64,000 nt of DNA, from the NCBI GenBank assembly GCA_042663485.1, contig JBHTAF010000001.1; one strand, written 5' to 3'. The position numbers and the translations under genes are program-made. This DNA comes from Natronosalvus sp042663485. Its GTDB lineage: Archaea; Halobacteriota; Halobacteria; Halobacteriales; Natrialbaceae. Below the pieces are notes generated by a model. That model saw only the letters and a program-made list of their open reading frames with translations. It made no database searches and had not been told where the DNA came from. Positions 24,514 to 33,900 of the stretch are shown here, piece after piece (the stretch's first letter is position 1; each line of letters opens with the position of its first letter).

Positions 24514-25784
24514 CGGGCACCCCCCATCGCACGGATCGCCCGGGCCAGTTCGACCGACAGCGGATCGACCGGGTCCCAGTCGACGACGACGGAGCCGAGC
24601 CCGCGGAGGTCGTCGATGCGATTCCGGCGTTCGATGCCGGCGATTTCCGTTCCCGGCGATCGGTCGCCGCCAGACACGCTGGTCGTCATGTCCGGGCTCA
24701 CGACGGTCACCGTCCGCCCGCGGAGGCGAAGCTGTTCGACCAGGTCGACCGCCGCGTCGTCCGTGAGCGGGCTACAGAGGACGACCTGCGCGTTCCGGGG
24801 GAGACGCGTCTCGAGGTCGGTCGCGAGCGTCCCGCCGTCGGCGGCGAGGCGGCTCGCGGTGCCGTTACCGGACACGTCGCCGACCGCGTCGTCCACACGC
24901 CGACGAACGTCGTCGCCACCGCCGGGGTCGATCCACACGTCGTCCTCGAGCGTCGCGAACCCGGTTCGGTTGCCGTCCTCGAGCGAGGCGAGTACGCCGC
25001 GCGAGGCGGCGTACAGCGTCAGGTCGTGCGAGTCGGGGCCGCCGGAGCGTGACTCGCGGTGGACGCCGGCGCGGTCGTCGACGAGGAAGACCATCGTGAC
25101 GGCGCGCTCCTCGCGGTGTTCGATCGTCGCGAGGTCGCCCGTCCGGGCGAGGCGGTGCCAGTCGATCCGGTTGATCGGATCGCCGTGGCGGTACTCCCGG
25201 GCCGCGTAGAACTCGATCCCGTTCCCACCCTCGTCGGTCGGCGTCCGCCCGACGAAGCGGATCGTCCGGTCACGAACGGCGAACGAGTCCAAGAGTGTCT
25301 CGCAGGTCAGCGAGCCGTCGCCCTCAGCGTCGGGTTCGAACGTCTCGAGCGCGCTCGCGGCGAGGTTTCGGACGCGAACGCGGGGCGTGCCGAACGCGTA
25401 CTGCCCCCGGGGTGGCAGCACCTCGTACTCGTGGCTGACGGTTTCGCCGGGACGAATCGCGGTGGCGAGGGCGCTCGAGCCGGCGACCACCGGCACGTCC
25501 TCGGGGACGGCGTCAACCACCCGGACGTCGGGGAGCACCCGGTCGCCCTCGTTGGTCACCGAGAGGGTGACGGAAACCGGCTGGCCGGGTCGGGGTCGAT
25601 CGTCGTCGAGGGTTCGCTCGACGGCGAGGTCGGTCGACGGCGCGCCGCTCGCGACGCCGACCAGGACGTACCCCAGCGGAACGACGGCGACCACGAACAG
25701 CGCGGGCGCGCCCAGCACCACCGCGAGAAGGCAGATCGCGAGGGCGACGACGATGGCACTCTGCCATCGGGGGACGCGACTCAT
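24510..25784 (-). CDS. DUF58-domain membrane protein
   Basis: A 424-residue protein. Two N-terminal hydrophobic segments (about 8-45), an extracytoplasmic-type beta domain with VSVTLSVTNEGDRVLPDVRVVD, then the DUF58 signature EFYAAREYRHGDPINRIDWHRLARTGDLATIEHREE followed by VFLVDDRAG, the start of a von Willebrand A-like domain. DUF58 proteins are normally encoded with a MoxR-type AAA ATPase and are thought to be its substrates or adaptors. No MoxR gene is next to this operon. It overlaps both neighbours by four bases. Confidence 0.9.
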   Translation of the reverse strand: MSRVPRWQSAIVVALAICLLAVVLGAPALFVVAVVPLGYVLVGVASGAPSTDLAVERTLDDDRPRPGQPVSVTLSVTNEGDRVLPDVRVVDAVPEDVPVVAGSSALATAIRPGETVSHEYEVLPPRGQYAFGTPRVRVRNLAASALETFEPDAEGDGSLTCETLLDSFAVRDRTIRFVGRTPTDEGGNGIEFYAAREYRHGDPINRIDWHRLARTGDLATIEHREERAVTMVFLVDDRAGVHRESRSGGPDSHDLTLYAASRGVLASLEDGNRTGFATLEDDVWIDPGGGDDVRRRVDDAVGDVSGNGTASRLAADGGTLATDLETRLPRNAQVVLCSPLTDDAAVDLVEQLRLRGRTVTVVSPDMTTSVSGGDRSPGTEIAGIERRNRIDDLRGLGSVVVDWDPVDPLSVELARAIRAMGGAR

Positions 25785-26464
25785 CGCGGGTCCCCCCGTC
25801 GTTCGCTCTCGATGGAGTGGTCTCGAATCGCCTCGACCGCCTCGATTGCGTGTTCGAGCCCGCGCGTGAAGGGATCGGCCGTGCTGCAGAGGTCGATCAG
25901 CCAGAGCGACAGCGGCGTCGACGGGCCGTCCTCGTCGGCGAGGAAGGCGGCCGCCCGCCGATCGTCGGTCCAGGTACCCGCCCGGATCGCCGCCACGGCG
26001 TCCGCCCGGTCCAGCCCGGTGTGAGTCGCGTAAGTGTCAGCGGCGAGCGCGCGAAGCGCCTCGACGAGTTCCGTTCGGGCCTGGTCGCGAACCGGGCGAG
26101 GCTCGTCGTCGTACGCCGTCGCGCGATCGATCCAATCGTCGTAGACCGCGCCAGCGAGTCGGGACGAGGTATCGGTCAGCGAGCGTGAGCCGGCGAATGG
26201 CTCGGTCGAACTCGCATCGAGTGGCCGCGGCGCGTCGACTCGGAACCGGCCAGCGGCCGTGATCGTCGGGGCGACGACCAGGAGGACGACCGCGAACGCC
26301 AGCACCAGGTGGGTGGGGTTCAGGGTCGAGAGCACCGACTCGAGTTCGGGAACCGCCTCGAGCACGGTCGCCGGGCGGTACAGCAGGCCCGCACCGAGCG
26401 CGAGCAGTCCGGTCGCGAGGGCGGTTCCGGCGAGCAGGCCGAGCGTCGATGGGCGACGGCTCAC
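25781..26464 (-). CDS. Membrane protein of the DUF58 operon (DUF7269-type)
   Basis: A 227-residue protein with two N-terminal transmembrane segments (about 8-28 and 48-70) and a soluble helical C-terminal part (YDDWIDRATAYDDE, then ALAADTYATHTGLDRADAVAAIRAGTWTDDRRAAAFLADE). The position between the DUF4129 and DUF58 genes, with ATGA overlaps on each side, matches the haloarchaeal DUF7269 genes. Function unknown, translationally coupled to its neighbours. Confidence 0.75.
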   Translation of the reverse strand: MSRRPSTLGLLAGTALATGLLALGAGLLYRPATVLEAVPELESVLSTLNPTHLVLAFAVVLLVVAPTITAAGRFRVDAPRPLDASSTEPFAGSRSLTDTSSRLAGAVYDDWIDRATAYDDEPRPVRDQARTELVEALRALAADTYATHTGLDRADAVAAIRAGTWTDDRRAAAFLADEDGPSTPLSLWLIDLCSTADPFTRGLEHAIEAVEAIRDHSIESERRGDPR

Positions 26465-28350
26465 GGTTCACCCGTTGAGTTCTCGTTCGGACTTCCGTTT
26501 GCATCCCGGCTCGGGTCCCGGTTCTCGTCACCGTTCGCGTCGCTCCTTGCGTCGTCCGTCGGTTCGTCGCTCGTTCCGTCGTCCGCCGATTCGTCGTCCG
26601 CCGATTCGTCGTCCGCCGCCAGCGACGACCGAATCGTCGCTTGAGCGGCCGTCGTTCGTTCGAGTCGCCGCGCCGGGTCCCGGCCGCCGTACTCGACGTC
26701 GCGGAAGGCGTCCGTAATCGTCTCGACCGGTTCGGCGGGCACGCCCCGGGCCTTCGCCCCTTCGGCGACGTCCGTGGGGGTCGCGACCCGCAGTCGGGAC
26801 ACGGTCGAGACCGAGGCCACGTCCGCGAACGCCTCGCGGATGCGTACGCGAGCGGTCGGTCGGTCGTCTGGCGTGGCGGTCCCGGCGTCGGTCCCGGTTG
26901 CCTCGCCGCCGACGAACGGGAGCGACGCTCGCACGGAGCGAGCTTTCGTCCCCACCCCGGCGAGGATCCCGGCGACTGCTCCGAGGAGGAGTCCCGGCAA
27001 CTCGGCGATCGATCGAAGGCCGCACAGCGCCTCGTAGGCTCGCTCGAGCGCCCGCGAGCAGGCGACGACGACGCCCATCGCGAGCGCCAGCAGGTGACTA
27101 GGGAGCGCTCGAAGTGTCGCGATCGGGTCGTCCTTCCGCAGGAAGACGTAGCCGACGACGACCGCCAGTGCGACGGCCAGGAGCGTCAAGATCGGTCGCT
27201 CGCCAGCCGGCCCCAGCGAATTCTCGAGCGAGTCGGTCACGCTGTTCGTGTCTTCCTCGGCGCTGTCCGTTCCGTCGTCTTCGGCGCCGTTTGTCTCGCC
27301 ATCCGAAGCGTCGGTAGCGCCGGTGGCGTCGCTCGCGCTTGAGTCTTCGGTTCCGCCCGACGTCTCGGGGTCCGACTCGCCGCCGTCGCGACTCGCGTCC
27401 AGGTCGTCGGTCGGAGCATCGCCTTCGGCGTCGTCGGGGACAGCGCCCTCGTCCCACGCCTCGTCGCCGGCGTTCGCGTCGAACCCGTCGCCCGAGTCGG
27501 GTTCGTCGCCCGTACTCGAGCCGTCGGTCGCCTGGTCGTCGCCCCACGGAGACTCGCTATCGAGGCTTCCACCATCGTAACTTTCGCCGTCGATACCTCC
27601 CTCAGAACCGTCTACCGTCGTCTCACCGCCGGCCCCATCGCCCTCGAGCGAAATCGACCGGGCGCGTTGGTCGGTAACGAGGTCGCCGTAGCCGCCCTCG
27701 AGTCCGTCCGCCGAGGTCGGCACGTCAAGCAATCCGCCGGACGTCGTCGGCTCGTCGGCCATCCCAACCGCGTCTTCGGGAGCGGCTTCCTCGAGAGTCT
27801 GGGGATCGTCGAACGCGTTCGACTCGAGGCCCCCGGGGTCGTCGTACGCGCCGGGATCGGAACCGGTGGCACCGGCGGCGAAGTCGCCCGGCGACCCACC
27901 GATAGCGGCGTAGATGCCCGCGAGTCCGAACAACGCGTCGCTCACGACGGGATTCGTCAGGAGGTCGTGCTGGCCCTCCATCGCCGAGAGGGCCGCCGCC
28001 TGTACGAGTTGGTTGTCGAGGGCGCCAGCACCAGCACCGCCACTGGCGCCAGTTCCTGTACCAGCACCGGAATCCCCCGTTCGAAGTCCGTCGCCGTCCG
28101 CACCCGACGCTCCGAGTTCGTCAGCCCGTCCGGCGAGATCGCCGTCGTCCGCCGCAGCCGCCTCGAGCATCGCCTCCTGGATCGCCCGGTCGTGCTCTGC
28201 GCTCGTCTCACCGTCGCCGAGCGCGGTCGCTACCGGGGAGTCCGCGGCGAGCATCGGCATCGCGCTCGCAGCCAGGACGATCCCGCCGATGGCACAACCG
28301 ACGGCGAGAACGGCGAGGAGGCGAGACGCTCCGTCCGATCCAATCGTCAT
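26461..28350 (-). CDS. DUF4129-domain protein (transglutaminase-associated type), first gene of the DUF58 operon
   Basis: A 629-residue protein. An N-terminal hydrophobic segment (about 10-35), a very long acidic low-complexity region (about 60-375, Gly/Asp/Ser/Glu), a transmembrane segment (PILTLLAVALAVVVGYVFLRK), another hydrophobic region, then a C-terminal DUF4129 domain (about 490-590: VRIREAFADV...LRVATPTDVAEGAKARGVPAEPVETITDAF). The C terminus contains three copies of the pentapeptide ADDES/ADDGT from a 15-base tandem repeat. The domain architecture implies an outside-facing acidic stalk. It heads the operon. Confidence 0.85.
   Translation of the reverse strand: MTIGSDGASRLLAVLAVGCAIGGIVLAASAMPMLAADSPVATALGDGETSAEHDRAIQEAMLEAAAADDGDLAGRADELGASGADGDGLRTGDSGAGTGTGASGGAGAGALDNQLVQAAALSAMEGQHDLLTNPVVSDALFGLAGIYAAIGGSPGDFAAGATGSDPGAYDDPGGLESNAFDDPQTLEEAAPEDAVGMADEPTTSGGLLDVPTSADGLEGGYGDLVTDQRARSISLEGDGAGGETTVDGSEGGIDGESYDGGSLDSESPWGDDQATDGSSTGDEPDSGDGFDANAGDEAWDEGAVPDDAEGDAPTDDLDASRDGGESDPETSGGTEDSSASDATGATDASDGETNGAEDDGTDSAEEDTNSVTDSLENSLGPAGERPILTLLAVALAVVVGYVFLRKDDPIATLRALPSHLLALAMGVVVACSRALERAYEALCGLRSIAELPGLLLGAVAGILAGVGTKARSVRASLPFVGGEATGTDAGTATPDDRPTARVRIREAFADVASVSTVSRLRVATPTDVAEGAKARGVPAEPVETITDAFRDVEYGGRDPARRLERTTAAQATIRSSLAADDESADDESADDGTSDEPTDDARSDANGDENRDPSRDANGSPNENSTGEP
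26576..26620. repeat. 15-base tandem repeat within the DUF4129 gene
   Basis: Three near-identical copies of TCGTCGTCCGCCGAT (the outer two with one or two changes) encode repeated Ala-Asp-Asp-Glu-Ser. Being a multiple of three, gain or loss of a unit keeps the frame. Confidence 0.6.
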
Positions 28351-28469
28351 TCACGTGTGACATACCAGCAGGTCTACTTACGTCTTATTGCAGTTTACAG
28401 TGCGCAAGCGACGACCGAAGAATACGTGGCGACGGCTCTACGAAGGCTCTGTCCACCCTGGCGGCCCGC

Positions 28470-28958
28470 TCAGGAGCCCCAGAAGTTCTCGCGACTGCCG
28501 AGTTGTTCGCGCTGTGGGCGACGCCCGCCTCGCTCGGACGTGTCTTCCTCGTCGTCGGCGTCGGCTCCGTCTGCCCCGTCGGCGTCCGCGTCGTCGTCAT
28601 CCTCGTCGCTCTCATCCTCGGGCTCGAGGGGCAGTCGCTCGAGGACATCTGCGCGTGCGTGATTGCTGTGGACGCGGGTGATTTCGGCTTTGACCCGGGC
28701 CTCCGGCAGGACGCCGTCGATCATGACGATGAAGCCGTCTTCGGTTCGCCCGACGCCGGCGCCGCTTTCGTGCATGTCGACGACGTCGACGACCACTTCC
28801 TCGCCGGATTTGACCGGCTGGGTCTTGAGGTCCTGGATCGGCTGGTTGTAGTGGTTACACCACTCTTTGCCGCCGCGGTCGCCGTAGTGCGTACACCCCA
28901 TTCCGCTGATTCGCTCGGTAAAGCTGGGGCAGTCGTCTGCGAGTGGACAGTCCGCCAT
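28470..28958 (-). CDS. TRAM-domain RNA-binding-type protein
   Basis: A 162-residue protein. The N-terminal part has cysteines in a zinc-finger-like spacing (CPLADDC, GCTHYG, WCNHY). The TRAM domain (about 50-110) has VKSGEEVVVDVVDMHESGAGVGRTEDGFIVMIDGVLPEARVKAEITRV. The tail is an Asp/Glu/Ala run. TRAM proteins bind RNA, and single-TRAM proteins act as RNA chaperones in archaea. The C2-rich head is typical for the haloarchaeal form. A TATA-like GTTTAACG (minus, 28979-28986) lies 25 bases upstream. Confidence 0.85.
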   Translation of the reverse strand: MADCPLADDCPSFTERISGMGCTHYGDRGGKEWCNHYNQPIQDLKTQPVKSGEEVVVDVVDMHESGAGVGRTEDGFIVMIDGVLPEARVKAEITRVHSNHARADVLERLPLEPEDESDEDDDDADADGADGADADDEEDTSERGGRRPQREQLGSRENFWGS

Positions 28959-29172
28959 GGACCCTAGTACCTGTGGTATCGTTAAACCGCTTCCGGAACC
29001 GGCTTCCAGAATCGAGACAAACGCCGGGTAAACCCACCGCAGACGCGTCCGGACGCGTGATACTCTCGATCGGTGAGAGATGGTCGCGAGTCCAGGCGAA
29101 CCCGAATCAACTGAACGTCCGCGACGCGCGGTTTCGAAAACGTTTACGCCCGGGGGAGCGCAATCAACGATG

Positions 29173-29964
29173 ATGAAGGTACTCGTACCGGTCAAGGAGG
29201 TTGCGACCGTCGAAGACGAGTTCGAAATCGACGGCACGACCATCGACGAGCGGTATCTCGGCGCCGATCTCAACGAGTGGGACGACTACGCCATCGAAGA
29301 GGCCGTCCAGCTCGAGGAAGACGGCGTCGTCGACGAGGTCGTCACCGTCACCATCGGTGACGAGGAGACCGAACAGACCATCCGCCAGGCGCTCGCGAAG
29401 GGCGCCGACCGCGCCATCCGCGTCTGGGACGACGCCCTCGAGGACGTCGACCTCCTCGACGTCGGTGCGAAAGTCGCTATCCTCGAGGCGGTCGTCGAAG
29501 CCGAGGACCCTGACCTCGTCCTGACGGGCGTCCAGTCAGGCGACGACAGCTTCGGTGCGACGGGCGTCGCCCTCGCGGAAGCCGTCGGCTACCAGTGGGG
29601 CGCCGTCGTCAACCAATTGGATCTGGAAGCCGGAGACGAGACCGCGTCGGTCCACCGCGAACTCGAGGGCGGGATCGAGGAGCTAACCGAGATCGACGTC
29701 CCCGCCGTGCTCACGATCCAGACGGGGATCAACGAGCCCCGCTACGCCAGCCTCCGGGGCATCCGGATGGCCCAGCGCAAGGAGCTCGACCATCAGACGC
29801 TCGCCGACCTGGGCGTCGAGGCCGACGCCGTCGCGGGTGACCTCCGACTGACCGCGATGTACGAACCCGAGAGCGAGAGCGACACCACCGTCTTCGAGGG
29901 TGGCGCCGACGAGACGGCCGCGCAACTCGCTGATCTCCTGCGGGAGAAGGGGGTGGCCCAATGA
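29173..29964 (+). CDS. etfB: Electron transfer flavoprotein, beta subunit
   Basis: A 263-residue subunit that, with EtfA, carries electrons from acyl-CoA and similar dehydrogenases to the quinone pool. It starts MKVLVPVKEV, and has NEWDDYAIEEAVQL, TGVQSGDDSFGATGVALAEAVGYQW and INEPRYASLRGIRMAQRKEL, the AMP/EtfA-contact motif. Two ATG codons in tandem (29170 and 29173) are possible starts. The TATA-like GTTTACG lies about 27 bases upstream. The stop overlaps the etfA start by four bases. Confidence 0.95.
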   Translation: MKVLVPVKEVATVEDEFEIDGTTIDERYLGADLNEWDDYAIEEAVQLEEDGVVDEVVTVTIGDEETEQTIRQALAKGADRAIRVWDDALEDVDLLDVGAKVAILEAVVEAEDPDLVLTGVQSGDDSFGATGVALAEAVGYQWGAVVNQLDLEAGDETASVHRELEGGIEELTEIDVPAVLTIQTGINEPRYASLRGIRMAQRKELDHQTLADLGVEADAVAGDLRLTAMYEPESESDTTVFEGGADETAAQLADLLREKGVAQ

Positions 29965-30920
29965 GCGCCGACGTGCTGGCCGTCGCCGAGCACCGCCAGG
30001 GCGAGCTCCGGGACGTCAGCCGTGAGGTCGTCACCGCGGGTGCCGAACTCGCCGGCGAAACCGGCGGCGACCTCCACATGGCCGTTGTCGGCGGCGACGT
30101 CGAGACCTTCGCCGACGCGCTGAATCTGGAAGGCGTCGACACCGTCCACACCGTCGCCTACGGCGACGAATTCAACCACGACGTCTACACGCAGGCGATC
30201 ACCCAGCTGGCGGGCGAGCTCGAGCCCGCCTACCTGGTGATGCCCAACAGCGTCAACGGGCTGGACTACGCCCCTGCGGTCGCCACGCGCCTCGAGATTC
30301 CGCTCGTCACCGACGCCGTCGGCCTCGCGACCGAGGGCGACACCCTCGTCGGCACGCGCGAGATGTACGGCGGCAAGGTCGAGACGACCACCGAGGTCGA
30401 CGCCGACCAGGTAGCCGTTACGATCCGTGGCGCCGAGTGGGAACCCACCGAAGCCGCGGGCGACGCCACCGTCGAGGCCTTCGAGGCCGACATCGACGAG
30501 GACGCCATCGGCTCCTCGGTGACGGGATTCGAGGAGGTTGCCGGCGGCGACGTCGACATCAGCGAGGCCGACCTCCTGGTCTCCATCGGCCGCGGCATCG
30601 AGGAAGAGGAGAACCTGGACCTGATTCGCGAGCTGGTCGAGGCGCTCGACGCGACGCTCTCGTCGTCGCGACCGATCGTCGACGCGGGCTGGCTCCCGGC
30701 CAACCGCCAGGTCGGCCAATCCGGCAAGGTCGTCACGCCCGACGTCTACATCGCCATCGGCATCTCCGGCGCCGTCCAGCACGTCGCCGGGATGAAAGGC
30801 TCCGAGACGATCGTCGCGATCAACACAGACCCGAACGCGCCGATCATGGACATCGCCGATTACGCGATCCACGACGACCTCTTCGACGTGGTGCCGGCGC
30901 TGATCGAGCAGTTCTCCTGA
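29961..30920 (+). CDS. etfA: Electron transfer flavoprotein, alpha subunit
   Basis: A 319-residue FAD-binding partner of EtfB. The N-terminal alpha/beta domain begins MSADVLAVAEHRQGELRDVSREVVTAG. The C-terminal FAD domain has SSSRPIVDAGWLPANRQVGQSGKVVTPDVYIAIGISGAVQHVAGMKGSETIVAINTDPNAPIMDIADYAIHDD (read in parts), the classical ETF signature. It is translationally coupled to etfB. The last codons and the following bases are repeated, with changes, 200 bases downstream. Confidence 0.95.
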   Translation: MSADVLAVAEHRQGELRDVSREVVTAGAELAGETGGDLHMAVVGGDVETFADALNLEGVDTVHTVAYGDEFNHDVYTQAITQLAGELEPAYLVMPNSVNGLDYAPAVATRLEIPLVTDAVGLATEGDTLVGTREMYGGKVETTTEVDADQVAVTIRGAEWEPTEAAGDATVEAFEADIDEDAIGSSVTGFEEVAGGDVDISEADLLVSIGRGIEEEENLDLIRELVEALDATLSSSRPIVDAGWLPANRQVGQSGKVVTPDVYIAIGISGAVQHVAGMKGSETIVAINTDPNAPIMDIADYAIHDDLFDVVPALIEQFS

Positions 30921-31140
30921 ACACCCGCGCGAGCGGTACGCGGTGCGGAACGCGAGCACGGTTTTTGGTCCAGATTTTTCGAGGAGTGGTGAGCAGGGCG
31001 CGGTTCGGAGCGATCGTAGAGAGTGAGAACCGCGATCGCGAACGGCACCGCCGTGAGCGAACCCGACGAGAAAAAGGTGGTTCTGGCGTCGTGCCGGCAC
31101 TGATCGAGTCCTGAGTACCCGCGCGAGCGACGCGGTTGGA
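30891..31140 (+). repeat. Imperfect duplication of the etfA 3' end, 200 bases apart
   Basis: Unit 1 (30891-30943) covers the codons VPALIEQFS, the stop and following bases. Unit 2 (31091-31140) repeats GTGCCGGC-CTGATCGAG, then a stop, TACCCGCGCGAGCG and ACGCGG, with a five-base deletion and a few changes. The copies start exactly 200 bases apart. Confidence 0.6.
30961..30979 (+). terminator. T-rich terminator candidate after etfA
   Basis: Two T5 runs (30962-30966 and 30975-30979) follow a GC-rich stretch about 40-60 bases after the etfA stop. Oligo-T tracts act as intrinsic terminators in archaea. Confidence 0.4.
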
Positions 31141-31313
31141 TCGAGGGCGATTTTCGGCTGGCCCCAAACTATACATTCTATAGTATTATCTCGGTCGCGG
31201 CTCGGCTTCACCTCGAGCGAGTCCGAATATTACACCGATGGCAGGGCTTTTCCCCGTTCGAGACGTGGGGGAGAGGTAATGTCTACTGCAGTGCTCGAGC
31301 GGCGGTGGTGTCG
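31141..31313. other. Intergenic leader before purU
   Basis: With 30921-31140 this makes 393 bases without an intact gene. It holds an AT-rich block TATACATTCTATAG (about 31169-31182) and a second one, GAATATTAC (about 31228), either of which may be a promoter for purU. If so, purU would have a leader of 50-120 bases. No open frame of note. Confidence 0.4.
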
Positions 31314-32258
31314 ATGACGACCGATCTGACCGAAATCACGGTCGTCGGAGACGACGACACCGGGCTAATCGCCAACGTCACGACACTCCTGTTCGAGCGT
31401 GGGTGCAACATCGAGGACCTCGACCAGGCGGTTCGCGACGGCGTCTTCCGGATGAACCTCGCCATCGACACGTCGGGGATGGTCTGCACGGAGGCCAAAC
31501 TGCGCGCCGACCTCGAGGATCTGGGCGACGACCTGGGACTGGACGTCCAGGTCCGGTTCCCGACCGACCGCGACAGCCAGCAGATCGCCGTCCTGGTCAC
31601 GAAGGAGAGCCACTGCCTCGAGGCGCTGTTCGAAGCCTGGGCCAACGACCGCCTGGGCGCCGACATCGGCGTCGTGATCGGCAACCACGACACCCTCGAG
31701 CCTCTTGCCGACCACTACGACGTGCCGTTCCACAACGTCGGGACGGAGAACGGCCAGCAGGACGAAGACAGGTTGCTCGAGTTGCTCGCCGAGTACGACG
31801 CCGACCTGATCGTCCTCGCCCGGTACATGCGGATCCTGAGTCCGAACGTCGTGTTCCGCTACGAGGATCGCATCATCAACGTCCACCCCTCCCTGCTGCC
31901 GTCGTTCCCTGGCGCCGAGGCCTACCGGCAGGCCATCGAGGAGGGCGTCCGTGTCGCCGGCGTCACCGCCCACTACGTCACGACGGATCTCGACCAGGGG
32001 CCAATCATCACCCAGCGGGCCTTCGACGTCCCCGACGATGCCGACCTCGCGGAGATGAAAGCCCGCGGACAGCCACTCGAGGCCGAGGCGCTGCTCGAGG
32101 CCGTCCAGCTCCACCTGAACGGCGACGTCTCGGTCCACCGCGGCCGGACGACGGTGCGGGAAAACGGCGACGCCTATCAGCTCGGATTGCCCCGGGAACT
32201 CGAGGACGTGACCCCCGACCGGCCGATCGACGGAATCACGAGCGCACTCGACGACTGA
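31314..32258 (+). CDS. purU: Formyltetrahydrofolate deformylase
   Basis: A 314-residue protein. The N-terminal ACT domain (about 1-85: MTTDLTEITVVGDDDTGLIANVTTLLFERGCNIEDL) separates it from PurN. The C-terminal formyltransferase-fold domain (about 90-285) has the catalytic Asn-His in INVHPSLLPSFPGA and the Asp in TTDLDQGPII. It hydrolyses 10-formyl-THF to formate and THF, which can feed formate-dependent purine steps and balance one-carbon pools. ATG 31314 is chosen over a GTG nine bases earlier because MTTDLTEITV is the usual haloarchaeal start. Confidence 0.93.
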   Translation: MTTDLTEITVVGDDDTGLIANVTTLLFERGCNIEDLDQAVRDGVFRMNLAIDTSGMVCTEAKLRADLEDLGDDLGLDVQVRFPTDRDSQQIAVLVTKESHCLEALFEAWANDRLGADIGVVIGNHDTLEPLADHYDVPFHNVGTENGQQDEDRLLELLAEYDADLIVLARYMRILSPNVVFRYEDRIINVHPSLLPSFPGAEAYRQAIEEGVRVAGVTAHYVTTDLDQGPIITQRAFDVPDDADLAEMKARGQPLEAEALLEAVQLHLNGDVSVHRGRTTVRENGDAYQLGLPRELEDVTPDRPIDGITSALDD

Positions 32259-32304
32259 GATTACGGCGAGTCGCGTTCGATTTTTTCGTTGCTCGTTCAC
32301 TCGT

Positions 32305-33702
32305 TCACTCACTCGAGCGACTGCCACGTTCGGCCATCATCCGGGCCGCTTTGGCAGCCCAGTCGCGCTCGAGGTACGCCCAGGAGACGACGCACAACGC
32401 CCAGAGGTAGTACAGGAAGACGCCGGTCGCGACGCCGAGGACGCCCCAGTCGAGTGAGATGGCGGCGACGTAGGAGAAACAGAGGTAGAACAGGAACAGG
32501 CCGCTCGAGCGCGCCAACAGGGGGTAGATCGTCTCGCTGGCGCCCTGGAGCGCACCCGCGATGGCGACGTAGACGACGAGGAACGGCGCGCTGAGGCCGT
32601 ATGCTCGAGCGAAGGTGACGGCGTGGCTCGCCGTTTCCGGGTCGTCGGTGAAGATCCGGACGAACTGGGGCGCGAAGACCGCGAGGAACAGCCCGATGAC
32701 GCCGACCGTCGCCAGTCCCAGGCCGGCGATCGCCCAACCGTCATAGCGGGCCGTGTCCGGATCGCCCTCCCCGAGGTGCTGGCCGACGACGATGCTCGCG
32801 GCGACGTGATACCCCCGGGAGAGGGGACTCGAGATCTGCTGGTAGACCCGACGGCCGATCTGATAGGCGGCGTTGGCCTCCGTGCTGATCAGCAGCAGGA
32901 TCGAGTTGAACGGGAACTCGATGGCAGTCGCGATCAGGCCCTCGGCGATGCGCGGTGCGCTCACTGCAAGCAGTTGCTTCGCGATGATCCAGTCGGTGGG
33001 TCTGACGAGCGAACTCTCCCGCCAGGGGCCGGCGAGTATCCCTAGCAGCGCGAGCGCCGTGAACACGTTGGCGCCAGCCGTCGCGAGGCCGACACCGACG
33101 ACCTCGAGGCGCGGGGCGCCGAACAAGCCGAGCCCCAGCACGACCGATCCCGTCACGTTGAGGACGTTGGCGAGGACGTTGACGACCATCGGCGAGATCG
33201 TGTCGCCGGTCCCCTGGAGGGCTCTCGCGGCGATGATGCCGACGTGGCGGGCGGGCGCCGTGGCCATGATGATCGCGAGGTACACCGATCCGTACGTCAC
33301 GACCGCCGATTCGGCGCCGAGGACCGCGATCGCGTACTCGCTGAGGAGGACGCCGAAGAGCACGAAGGGGACGCCGGCGACGGCTCCGAGGAGGATCGCC
33401 TGGGTGATCGCCTCGTCGCGAGTGTCGGTCGCGCCGCTGCCGGTGTCCTGGCTCGAGAGCGCGATGGCGCCGCCGCCGAGGCCGAGGCCGATCCTGAGCG
33501 GCAGGCGCGCGTAGAGGTCCGCGAGGCCGATGGCAGCGATGGCGGCCGGCGAAAAGAGGCCGGTCACGACGATGTCGACGGTCCGCATCAGGGTCCGCGT
33601 CGTCTGCTCGGCCATAATCGGCCACGCGAGTGCGAGGACGCGTTTCCAGACCGAGAGCACTCGCTCCCGTTCCGTCGACTCGGAACCGGCGCTCGCACCC
33701 AT
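32305..33702 (-). CDS. MATE-family efflux transporter
   Basis: A 465-residue inner-membrane antiporter of the MATE family (NorM/DinF class) with about 12 hydrophobic segments in two similar halves. The family pattern near helix 1 is LALAWPIMAEQTTRTLMRTVDIVVTGLF. ARALQGTGDTISPMVVN and GALQGASETIYPLL occupy equivalent places in the two halves. It exports cationic compounds in exchange for Na+ or H+; the substrate is unknown. The leaderless promoter GAATAAACG (minus, about 33727-33735) lies about 27 bases before ATG 33702. Confidence 0.93.
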   Translation of the reverse strand: MGASAGSESTERERVLSVWKRVLALAWPIMAEQTTRTLMRTVDIVVTGLFSPAAIAAIGLADLYARLPLRIGLGLGGGAIALSSQDTGSGATDTRDEAITQAILLGAVAGVPFVLFGVLLSEYAIAVLGAESAVVTYGSVYLAIIMATAPARHVGIIAARALQGTGDTISPMVVNVLANVLNVTGSVVLGLGLFGAPRLEVVGVGLATAGANVFTALALLGILAGPWRESSLVRPTDWIIAKQLLAVSAPRIAEGLIATAIEFPFNSILLLISTEANAAYQIGRRVYQQISSPLSRGYHVAASIVVGQHLGEGDPDTARYDGWAIAGLGLATVGVIGLFLAVFAPQFVRIFTDDPETASHAVTFARAYGLSAPFLVVYVAIAGALQGASETIYPLLARSSGLFLFYLCFSYVAAISLDWGVLGVATGVFLYYLWALCVVSWAYLERDWAAKAARMMAERGSRSSE

Positions 33703-33900
33703 ACGGCCGAACCGTTCTCGGGGGCGTTTATTCCTCCGAAAGGAGCAAGCTGCTCGAGGATTAGTTCGCCGGGTAAATGTGGAAATAAGGCCCGTCTGAC
33801 GTGTCACCGAGGAACGAACGACAACCGTCTGCTACCCGTCAGACGCCAGTTTCACCTCGCTTCCGTCTATCGATTACACTTTCGCTCCGGCTGCATGAGA

